Origin: Desulfosudis oleivorans Hxd3
GTDB taxonomy: Bacteria; Desulfobacterota; Desulfobacteria; Desulfobacterales; Desulfosudaceae
Assembly (NCBI RefSeq): GCF_000018405.1
Contig: NC_009943.1
Location: 62,001-126,000 of the forward strand
Direction: 5' to 3'
Length of the DNA stretch: 64,000 nt
The stretch's first letter is position 1, and each line of letters opens with the position of its first letter. The notes below the pieces were generated by a model. The model did no database searches. It saw only the letters and a program-made list of their open reading frames with translations, and was not told the DNA's origin. Below are positions 55,620 through 62,750 of the stretch, piece by piece. The position numbers were made by a program, and so were the translations under genes.

Positions 55620-56303
55620 ATGGAGTTTGATTTTACCCCGTATTTTACCCGGTATGAAATGCTGGTGAGCATGGTGGACGGCATCTTTGACCGGGTCAAG
55701 GACGAGTACCCCGCCTGCGTTACCTGCAGTCAGGGCTGTTCGGACTGTTGTCACGCCCTTTTTGATCTGACCCTGATCGAGGCCCTCTACATCAACCACA
55801 AGTTCAACGCGGCCTTCGGGCGCAACGAACAGATGCTGGAAAAGGCAAACCGGGCCGACCGTCAGATTTACAAGTTAAAAAAGCAGGCCTACCTGGACCA
55901 CGAACAAGGCAAGAACGAAGTGGCCATTCTGGCGGAAATGGGCATGGAGCGGGTCCGGTGCCCCCTGCTTAACAACGAAGAGATGTGCGACCTGTATGCG
56001 TTTCGACCCATTACCTGCCGGATTTACGGTATTCCCACCTCGATTTCTGGAATGAGCCACACCTGTGGCAAAAGCGGATTTGAGGCCGGCGGAAAATACC
56101 CCACCCTTAATATGGATAAGATTTATTCTCAGCTTTACGCCCTTTCCCGGGAGCTGATGGTCGACATTCAGACCCGGTACACCAAAATGGACGAAATGCT
56201 GGTGCCGGTTTCAATGGCCCTTCTCTCCGACTACGATGACGCGTTTTTCGGGTTTAACCAGGAAGCGGAGAACACAGAGGACGGGAAAGAGGAGAAAGAA
56301 TGA
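55620..56303 (+). CDS. YkgJ-family putative zinc/iron-chelating protein
   Basis: The 227-residue protein has the YkgJ (CxxCxxxC) cluster CVTCSQGCSDCCHA at about 36-48 and a second pair CPLL...CDLYAFRPITCRIYG. The family is thought to bind Zn or Fe-S and its role is unknown. ATG 55620 follows AAGGAGAAAGAG. It overlaps the next gene as ATGA and leads a four-gene overlapping cluster. Confidence 0.8.
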   Translation: MEFDFTPYFTRYEMLVSMVDGIFDRVKDEYPACVTCSQGCSDCCHALFDLTLIEALYINHKFNAAFGRNEQMLEKANRADRQIYKLKKQAYLDHEQGKNEVAILAEMGMERVRCPLLNNEEMCDLYAFRPITCRIYGIPTSISGMSHTCGKSGFEAGGKYPTLNMDKIYSQLYALSRELMVDIQTRYTKMDEMLVPVSMALLSDYDDAFFGFNQEAENTEDGKEEKE

Positions 56304-56668
56304 AGATCGAAGCGTTTTCTCCGGAGGAAAAGGCAGCGCGAAAGCAGGCGATTTTTGACGCCATGTCCCCGCGGGCCCAGCGATGGGTCCAGAAAAAAGG
56401 GTATGACAAGTGGGACCCCTTTCAGGAGCCCAAGGATCCCATCGACATGCGAAAGGACAAGACCCGGCGGACCAGCCAGGTGCTGATCCGGGAGTTTTTG
56501 CAGACGCTGGCGATGGAGACCTACAGCACCCAGTATGCCCGGGGCGCTTTTGAGTTGTGCCTGGGCATTATCAACGAGGAGGAGCGGGCCCTCGGCATGT
56601 TCGCCTTTGCTTCCTGGTACCGGGACCTGCTGGAAAAAGAGGGAATCGATCTTTTTGAAAACCAGTGA
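56300..56668 (+). CDS. Hypothetical protein, four-gene cluster
   Basis: The 122-residue protein is helical and charged with many Lys, Arg, Glu; no signal peptide or membrane segment and no known motif. The middle part (RRTSQVLIREFLQTLAMET) and FASWYRDLLEKEG look like packed amphipathic helices. It is coupled at both ends: ATGA with the YkgJ gene, and a 14-bp overlap with the methyltransferase. Confidence 0.6.
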   Translation: MKIEAFSPEEKAARKQAIFDAMSPRAQRWVQKKGYDKWDPFQEPKDPIDMRKDKTRRTSQVLIREFLQTLAMETYSTQYARGAFELCLGIINEEERALGMFAFASWYRDLLEKEGIDLFENQ

Positions 56669-57527
56669 CCCCGACCCGATTGCCGCGGATGTGGTCCGCA
56701 TGGTGACCGACGCCGAGGCCCGGCTTGTCTGCCGGCAGGTGATACGGGCGGTTTCTGAACAGCACGGGGTGGGCATCCGGCGGGTAAAGGCCGCCATTAC
56801 CGGCCTGGTGGATGCCGGTACGCTTCGGTTTTCGGAAGAGTGCGGCAACTGTTTTCTTGAAAAAAATTACGGGGGCACGGTGCGGCTCTCCCCCCACGTG
56901 ATGGTGGCCCCGCCCCGGGTGCCGGTGCCCCTGGAAATCGGTTGTCAAATGGTCCGGCTGATGCCGGGGGCCGCCTTTGGTGATTGTCGCCATCCCACCA
57001 CACGACTTTCCGTGTGCGGCCTGGATTTTCTTTTTACCGCGCACACCGGGCTTGACCGGTCCGCCGCCGCCCTGGACATCGGCACCGGGTCCGGCGTGCT
57101 GGCCCTTGTGGCGGCCCGGCTGGGGGTCTTTCGAGTGCTGGCCATTGATATCGATCCGTGCGCAAGAAAAGAGGCGGCGGACAATGTGGCCCTCAACGAT
57201 TTGTCCGACCGCATCGTGGTGTCCGACAGGGGCCTTGAGCAGGTGAGCGGACCGTTTTTTCTGGTGACGGCAAACCTTCGGCTGCCGACCCTGAAGCGAT
57301 ACGCGCCCCTGATTGACAATCTGCTGATGCCGGGTGGCGGCCTGGTGGTTTCCGGCATTCGAACCCAGGAGACCGCGCCCCTGATGGCGGCGTTTGACAC
57401 CACGGCAACCTGTATCTGGCAATCATCCGACGGCGGGTGGAGCGCCATGGTGTTTATCAAACATCCGTCCAAAGCGAACAAACACCAAAGGACCGTTTTG
57501 GACTCACAAAAAAGAGGTGACACATGA
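56655..57527 (+). CDS. PrmA-like SAM-dependent methyltransferase
   Basis: The 290-residue protein starts most likely at TTG 56655 after AGAGGGA, inside the end of the previous gene. LDIGTGSGVLALVAARLG is the SAM-binding loop, with IDIDPCARKEAADNVALND and TANLRLPTLKRYAPLI, as in PrmA, which methylates ribosomal protein L11. The post-loop segment TANLRL replaces the usual AN(I/L)L, so the substrate may differ. Domains before residue 110 (GVGIRRVKAAITGLVDAGTLRF) resemble a small winged-helix-like segment. It overlaps the next gene as ATGA. Confidence 0.72.
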   Translation: MKTSDPDPIAADVVRMVTDAEARLVCRQVIRAVSEQHGVGIRRVKAAITGLVDAGTLRFSEECGNCFLEKNYGGTVRLSPHVMVAPPRVPVPLEIGCQMVRLMPGAAFGDCRHPTTRLSVCGLDFLFTAHTGLDRSAAALDIGTGSGVLALVAARLGVFRVLAIDIDPCARKEAADNVALNDLSDRIVVSDRGLEQVSGPFFLVTANLRLPTLKRYAPLIDNLLMPGGGLVVSGIRTQETAPLMAAFDTTATCIWQSSDGGWSAMVFIKHPSKANKHQRTVLDSQKRGDT

Positions 57528-58198
57528 CCATCGAAACAAAAGAGCAGTATCTGGAAAGACTGCTGGCAGAAAAAAAGCCCCGGTGCCCGGCGTGCGGGCA
57601 GGAGATGGAGATATGGGAACCCCCGATTCTGAACTTCAGTGACGGCCTTGGGTGGGGAACACCTTATCTGTTTGTCTGTTTTAACAACAATTGTCCCACC
57701 TATACCCAGGGGTGGGCCTACATGCAGGAGACCTTTGGCCACAAGGCCTCTTACCGGAACATGTGCTATCCGTTCACGGAGCAGTTTGAAACCATGCCGG
57801 TTTTCAGCGACCAGGGCGGCCTGGCCCAGGTGGTGACCGAAGAGACCGTGGCCGAGCAGGACCGGATTCGGGAGGCCACCAAGCGGGGGTTTTCCCTGCT
57901 GGCCGAGTTTTACACCACCAAAAGCTGGTACGAAGTGCTGACCCTGCTGCTGGATGCCACCGAGCCCGCCAAGGTGCGGCTCAAGGCCGCTGAGATGGTG
58001 GGGGATATCGGCGATCTGGAGGCTATTGAACCCCTGCGGAGCTACAATTTCGGCAACGCGATTTTAAATGAGGCCGCCCAAAAGGCCGTGGCTAAAATTC
58101 ACGAGCGCCACTTTACCCTGGAATGCCCTTACTGCGCGGAAATTATCAAGAAACGGGCCAAGGTCTGCAAGCACTGTGGAAAGGAACTTTCCACATAA
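57524..58198 (+). CDS. Zinc-ribbon and HEAT-like protein, unknown function
   Basis: The 224-residue protein has CPACGQEM near residue 19, a central Phe/Tyr-rich domain (GLGWGTPYLFVCFNNNCPTY), HEAT-like helices (KVRLKAAEMVGDIGDLEAIEPL), and a C-terminal zinc ribbon CPYCAEIIKKRAKVCKHCGKEL. It ends the four-gene cluster and is followed by a strong terminator. I do not recognise a specific family. Confidence 0.7.
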   Translation: MTIETKEQYLERLLAEKKPRCPACGQEMEIWEPPILNFSDGLGWGTPYLFVCFNNNCPTYTQGWAYMQETFGHKASYRNMCYPFTEQFETMPVFSDQGGLAQVVTEETVAEQDRIREATKRGFSLLAEFYTTKSWYEVLTLLLDATEPAKVRLKAAEMVGDIGDLEAIEPLRSYNFGNAILNEAAQKAVAKIHERHFTLECPYCAEIIKKRAKVCKHCGKELST

Positions 58199-58222
58199 GA
58201 CCCGGCAAATAGAAAAAAGAGC

Positions 58223-58265
58223 CCCGGTATTCCGGCATGTCTCACGCCGGAATACCGGGTTTTTT
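58223..58265 (+). terminator. Rho-independent terminator of the four-gene cluster
   Basis: A perfect 14-bp stem CCCGGTATTCCGGC / GCCGGAATACCGGG with a 9-nt loop, followed by six T residues. Confidence 0.92.
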
Positions 58266-58308
58266 ATGCGAAAAAGGCGGGAGGGGGCTTTTTCGCAAGG
58301 GCGTCTGG

Positions 58309-59034
58309 TTAGAAATTCACGCAGAACCCGGCGCCGCCATAAACGTCGACATCCTGGTCGGGCAGGGTGGTGTTGTCAAAGGTGTCCGTGTAGGCAATAA
58401 ATGCGGACAGGTCGACGGAGTCGGTTACCGGAAACCCCGCGGACAGGGAGAGGTTGTAGTCGTAAAAGTCGTGGTTTCCATCCGCGGCATAGCGGTTTCC
58501 TGCGTACCCGGCCGACGCGCCAAATCCAAGGCCGATGCCCCGGGGAAGCTCCAGGTCGTAGGCAATGCCCGCCGACAGGTAGTATTCATCCAGTTCGTCA
58601 TAGTCATAATAAAAATCGACACCCGCGGACAGTCCTGCCACCAGGGACGCCCAGGTGCTGATAAACAGCTCACTGGTCCCCTGGCCCCCGCCATTGGGAA
58701 ACAGGTATTCGATGTGGCCCACGGTAATATCCACGGGATCCAGGGAAAATCCGTAGGAAAGCGTCAGGTCGATTTCGGAAAACTCGTTATCTTCCGCCAG
58801 GGTTCCCCCATAATCACCCACGTCGTAGTTGCCCCATACGTTCAGGTTAATACCGTTTTCCGCGGTGACGTCCAGATAGGGCTGGACCACCGCCTCGTCA
58901 TTGAAGGTAATGCCCCGCCATACATAGGCGGACACAACATCCGCGCCGGCTGACACGGCCGCGGCCGTCGCGCTGCTGACACCGACCCCCAATAACAGAC
59001 CCAACACACCAAGAACAAAACCAAATCGTTTCAT
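58309..59034 (-). CDS. Predicted outer-membrane beta-barrel protein, TorF-like
   Basis: The 241-residue protein has a signal peptide (about 1-25, ending ATAAA) and then alternating aromatic-hydrophobic strands rich in Tyr, Asp and Gly (VSAYVWRGITFNDEAVVQPYLDV), ending in Phe (FCVNF), the usual barrel C-terminus. The start SAYVWRGIT pattern is like the TorF family of putative porins. Substrate is unknown. The ATG follows AAAGGAGAAGCAAC. It is divergent from the DUF3124 gene. Confidence 0.75.
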   Translation of the reverse strand: MKRFGFVLGVLGLLLGVGVSSATAAAVSAGADVVSAYVWRGITFNDEAVVQPYLDVTAENGINLNVWGNYDVGDYGGTLAEDNEFSEIDLTLSYGFSLDPVDITVGHIEYLFPNGGGQGTSELFISTWASLVAGLSAGVDFYYDYDELDEYYLSAGIAYDLELPRGIGLGFGASAGYAGNRYAADGNHDFYDYNLSLSAGFPVTDSVDLSAFIAYTDTFDNTTLPDQDVDVYGGAGFCVNF

Positions 59035-59441
59035 GTTGCTTCTCCTTTCTTTGCTGTTGCATGCGTTTGGCGTGGTCCGCTAAACTGAAAATCCACGCCG
59101 ACAGGCAGAACAGAAAAGCACAACGCGTGCCAGAGACAATAAAATCGTGAAAACCCTTTACCCGCAAAGCTTTGGACGAATCTGAAAAAACGAGAGGGAA
59201 AAAGAAAGGTTTCATGTTTGTAGTTTGTTGTTAGTCGCAAGACAAAACCGTAACATAAATTTTATGTTACGATATGCACCGGGGGCAAAAAACCAGCACA
59301 TGCGATCAGCGCGGGGGTTCTACGGGCGCAAAAAACATTGCATTGCCGCGGCCGGTGGTGTAAAAGTGTAATAATGTCAGTAGTCGGGCGGAGGGGGTTT
59401 CTGCCACAGGGCGTTTGAGCATCCGGAAAAAAGGAGAAGGG
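59035..59441. other. Divergent intergenic region, porin/DUF3124
   Basis: The 407-bp gap contains the palindrome at 59249-59271, described separately; no gene is seen in it. I found no well-formed promoter pair that I would defend. Confidence 0.55.
59249..59271. promoter_or_regulatory. Perfect palindrome, candidate operator
   Basis: CGTAACATAAA, one T, then TTTATGTTACG: an 11-bp-arm perfect inverted repeat with one central base, between divergent genes. It looks like a dimeric regulator site; the regulator is unknown. Part of an arm recurs near 414-426. Confidence 0.55.
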
Positions 59442-59936
59442 GTGAAAACACCACGCTGTATGGTCCGTATCGGGATGGCCGTTCTGGTCTGCCTGATGGT
59501 TTTTCTGTCCACAGCCGGGGCAGAGTCTGTGTTGCCGCTCTCCACGGGCCAGACCCTTTACGTGCCGGCCTATTCCCATATATACAGCGGTAACAACGAG
59601 CAGCCCTTTCTTTTGACCGTGACCCTGAGCATTCGCAACATCGACCCCGGCCGCGCCATTCTTGTCACCAAAGCGGACTACTATGCAACACAGGGAAAGC
59701 AGCTGAAAAGCTATGTCTCGGCGCCGGTTAAGTTAAAGCCGTTGGAATCCATACGCTACGTGGTGCCGGAACGGGACAAAAGCGGCGGGTCGGGCGCCAA
59801 CTTTATTGTTGAGTGGACATCCGATGGCCCGGTCAATCCACCCATTGTCGAGTCCATCATGATCGGCACCCAGATTCAGCAGGGCATCTCCTTTACTTCC
59901 AGGGGCCAGCCCATTACCCCCTTTTCCTCTCAATAG
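59442..59936 (+). CDS. DUF3124 exported protein
   Basis: The GTG at 59442 follows AAAGGAGAAG, giving 164 residues with a signal peptide (about 1-27, ending STAGAES). The mature part is a beta-sandwich type (LTVTLSIRNIDPGRAILVTKADYYATQGKQL, PLESIRYVVPERD) matching DUF3124, of unknown function, likely periplasmic. The ATP-grasp gene follows after 15 bp. Confidence 0.75.
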   Translation: MKTPRCMVRIGMAVLVCLMVFLSTAGAESVLPLSTGQTLYVPAYSHIYSGNNEQPFLLTVTLSIRNIDPGRAILVTKADYYATQGKQLKSYVSAPVKLKPLESIRYVVPERDKSGGSGANFIVEWTSDGPVNPPIVESIMIGTQIQQGISFTSRGQPITPFSSQ

Positions 59937-59951
59937 GAGCCGTCCGCGAGC

Positions 59952-60761
59952 ATGCGCCTGGTTTCTTTCGATCCCCTTCAGACCCTGGACATTCCCGGTG
60001 TGCGGACCATCAAGCCGGCGCACTGGTTCCGGGAAAAAGAGACCGTCAAGTCGGCCGACTGGATTCTTTATCCTGAATACTGGCAGGTCAACCCCCTGTA
60101 TTATGGCCTTAAAAAACGGATATTTCCCAGCGTCAGCACCTATCACATCGGCCACGACAAAATTGAAATGGCCAGGGCCTTTGAGGCGGTCTGCCCGGAG
60201 AACGCTCCTGTCACCCGGATCCTGTCACGCAACGAATACGCCACAGAGCAGATTCTTGATGAGTTCGATTTTCCCTTTGTGGCAAAAGAGGTGAGAAGTT
60301 CCATGGGGGAAGGGGTTTTTCTGATCACCGACAAAAAGGCGTTGAAGGCCTATGTGGACCGCAACGACACCCTTTTTGTCCAGGAGTATCTTCCCATCAG
60401 CCGGGACCTGCGGGTGGTGGTGGTGGGAAAGTCGGTTGTGGCCGCCTACTGGCGCCAGGCCCCGGACGGGGCTTTCTGCAACAATGTGTCCAGGGGCGGA
60501 ACCGTCTGTTTTGAGGACATCCCCGACAGCGCCCTTGGCCTGGTGGAAAAGGTGGCCATTGAACTGGATATCAACCATGCCGGGTTTGACGTGGCCGTGG
60601 TGGACGGACACTGCTTTCTTCTGGAGTTTAATCCCCGGTTCGGCACCCAGGGCCTGATTACCAGGGGTATTCGGCTGGGAAGGGTGGTTCTGGACTACCT
60701 GATCGAAATGAGCCGGCCCCCGGAAGTGCCCGGCAATCCCCGGTTGCCCCGGGCCGGGTGA
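59952..60761 (+). CDS. RimK-like ATP-grasp protein
   Basis: The 269-residue protein has the ATP-grasp core: FVAKEVRSSMGEGVFLI (about 108-125), LFVQEYLPISRDLRVVVVG, and FLLEFNPRFGTQGL with the metal-binding Glu/Asn. RimK relatives ligate amino acids to peptide C-termini, coenzymes or carrier molecules. The substrate is unknown; the pairing with an exported DUF3124 protein gives no clear hint. A MITE copy starts 8 bp after its stop. Confidence 0.78.
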   Translation: MRLVSFDPLQTLDIPGVRTIKPAHWFREKETVKSADWILYPEYWQVNPLYYGLKKRIFPSVSTYHIGHDKIEMARAFEAVCPENAPVTRILSRNEYATEQILDEFDFPFVAKEVRSSMGEGVFLITDKKALKAYVDRNDTLFVQEYLPISRDLRVVVVGKSVVAAYWRQAPDGAFCNNVSRGGTVCFEDIPDSALGLVEKVAIELDINHAGFDVAVVDGHCFLLEFNPRFGTQGLITRGIRLGRVVLDYLIEMSRPPEVPGNPRLPRAG

Positions 60762-60768
60762 TCAATTA

Positions 60769-60947
60769 GTTTCCATCCATAAATGGCCTTTTTCCGCAAT
60801 CTCTGCGTCAAACTGCGGGCTTCCTTGTGCGGCGTACAACAGCACGCCTCCGCGTCAGCCCTTGTTTTCCTTGATCTTGCGAAATCCCGCCATGGCGGGA
60901 CTGGATTGGAAACCTTTTTCGTGTCCCCATAACCGATGGATGGACAC
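60769..60947. mobile_element. 179-bp MITE-like element, copy B
   Basis: Begins GTTTCCATCCA and ends TGGATGGACAC, as copy A at 12139-12314, with about 85-90% identity by eye. A perfect 6-bp target duplication CAATTA flanks it (60763-60768, 60948-60953). It lies between the ATP-grasp gene and the acyl-CoA synthetase gene, in a 230-bp gap, without harming a gene. An inner CCCGCCATGGCGGG palindrome (about 60886-60899) is absent from copy A. Confidence 0.88.
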
Positions 60948-60991
60948 CAATTAAGGGCCTTGTTGTGGCAGGTGTAAAACAGCGGCGGTTT

Positions 60992-62710
60992 TTATGAAGA
61001 AGGGGAGGTTCCGGCCCCTTTTTTCAGGGCATCCCAGGTGTCTCCGGTGACCCCCTCCTGTTCCAGAACCCGCTTGATGATGCGGTGGGTGTTGGTTTTG
61101 GGAAAGTCGTCCACAAAGCGGATATACCGGGGCACCGCGTATTTGGCCAGCTGGCCGGCAAGAAAGGCCTGCAGGCCGGCGGGCGTCACACTTTGGCCCT
61201 CCACCAGCTTGACCGCGGCCATGATTTCATCCTCGGCCATCTCCGACGGCACGGCGTACACGGCCACGTCTTCCACGGCCGGGTGCTTCATGATCACGTG
61301 CTCCACCTCGTAGGCGGACACGTTTTCTCCGCCTTTTCGCATGGACTCGGTGTTGCGGCCCACAAAATAAAAATAGCCGTTTTTGTCTTTTCTTAAAATG
61401 TCGCCGGTGTAAAGCCAGCCGTCTTTCACTTTTTTTTCCGACGCGGCCTCGTTTTTGTAATACTCCACCCGGCTTTTGCCGCCGCCCACCTTGAACAGCA
61501 GCTCTCCGGCCGCACCCGGCCCCACGTCATGGCCCTTTTCGTCCACCAGCCGCACCCTGCCCGAGGCCATGGGCTTTCCCAGGGACCCCCGGGGCGCGGT
61601 GCCGAAGTTCATGATGCCTTTGCCACCGCCGTCAATGGCGCCGTACCCTTCGTAAAGGGTGACGCCGAACCGCTTTTCAAAGGGTTCCCACATGTCCGCC
61701 GGGCAGGCCGCGGAAAAGACCACCCGCACGCTGTTGTCGCTGTCCGTGGGCTTTTCCGGCTGTTTCATCAGGATCGGCACAATGGAGCCGATGGTGTTGA
61801 ACACCGTGGCATTATAGCCGCGCACATCGTCCCAGAACCGGCTGGCGGAAAATTTGCGGGCCAGGGCCATGCCGGCCCGGGCCGCCATGGTGGCGGTGGT
61901 GGAGATAAACAGGGCGTTACCGTGGCACAGGGAAAGATAGGTGTAATAGACGTCGCCGGGCTTTAAAAAAAGATGGCCCACCAGCCGCAGCCGGGTGACG
62001 CCGGTGGTGTTGTACCGGTAGACCACGCCCTTGGGCGGGCCGGTGGTGCCGGAGGTGTAGATGATCAGGCAGAGGTCTTCGGGATCATATTGAATATCGG
62101 GCCGGACGGCCGGCATCCGGTAGGCCCGGCTCAACAGCCCCATGGTGTCGGGAAGGGCAATGCCCCGGGCCTCTTCCTCAACGTCATTGATAAACACGGT
62201 GTCGGGCCTGATCCGATCCAGCGCGTCCATGACAGGGATCAGGGTGTCCAGCAGCTCGGCGTCGGCCACCAGAAAATCGATGTCGCTGTGGTTGATCACA
62301 TAGGCAAGGCCGTCGCCTCTCAGTTCCGGGTTGATCATCACCGAATACATGCCCGCCTTCTGGGAACCGAAAAAAACATCCAGCACCCGCGGCGCGTTGC
62401 GCATCAGAATACCCACGCCTTTGCCCCTGCCGCCGCCGGCCGCCACCAGAAAGGCGGCCATCCGGTTGGCATTGGCGTTCATCTGCCGGTAGGTAAAAGA
62501 CTCGGTTTTATAGCGCAGAAAGGTCTTTTCCGGCACATCCGCGGCGCAGTCCTCCAAAAGGTCGCTCCAGGCGATGTCCCGGGGCTTGTCTGAAACAAGA
62601 CCGGTGATGAGTTTTATCAGCCGCCCGTGCCGTGTTTCCCGTGAAACAAAGGCCGCAATGCCGGTGAGGGCGTCTTTTGCCAGCTTGAGTTTCTGAATGG
62701 TATAAGCCAT
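60992..62710 (-). CDS. Acyl-CoA synthetase (AMP-forming)
   Basis: The 572-residue adenylating enzyme has YTSGTTGPPKG (A3), GYGAIDGG (A5), GWLYTGDILRKDKNGYFYFVGRNTESMRKGGENVSAYEVE (A7-A8) and a C-terminal FPKTNTHRIIKR. The last motif has Arg where most members have Lys in GK; the next Lys is two residues on. It activates a carboxylic acid, probably a medium- to long-chain fatty acid, as acyl-CoA, with the thiolase gene 40 bp upstream. A near-parS site lies inside it (62633-62648). Confidence 0.85.
   Translation of the reverse strand: MAYTIQKLKLAKDALTGIAAFVSRETRHGRLIKLITGLVSDKPRDIAWSDLLEDCAADVPEKTFLRYKTESFTYRQMNANANRMAAFLVAAGGGRGKGVGILMRNAPRVLDVFFGSQKAGMYSVMINPELRGDGLAYVINHSDIDFLVADAELLDTLIPVMDALDRIRPDTVFINDVEEEARGIALPDTMGLLSRAYRMPAVRPDIQYDPEDLCLIIYTSGTTGPPKGVVYRYNTTGVTRLRLVGHLFLKPGDVYYTYLSLCHGNALFISTTATMAARAGMALARKFSASRFWDDVRGYNATVFNTIGSIVPILMKQPEKPTDSDNSVRVVFSAACPADMWEPFEKRFGVTLYEGYGAIDGGGKGIMNFGTAPRGSLGKPMASGRVRLVDEKGHDVGPGAAGELLFKVGGGKSRVEYYKNEAASEKKVKDGWLYTGDILRKDKNGYFYFVGRNTESMRKGGENVSAYEVEHVIMKHPAVEDVAVYAVPSEMAEDEIMAAVKLVEGQSVTPAGLQAFLAGQLAKYAVPRYIRFVDDFPKTNTHRIIKRVLEQEGVTGDTWDALKKGAGTSPSS
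62633..62648. promoter_or_regulatory. Near-parS site, one mismatch
   Basis: TGTTTCCCGTGAAACA differs from the parS consensus at base 7 only (A to C). It lies in codons of the acyl-CoA synthetase, about 7.1 kb from the perfect site at 55510. Confidence 0.6.
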
Positions 62711-62750
62711 TTGTCTGCTACTCTGCCTGTGTTCTGTGTGTTTTTAGGGG

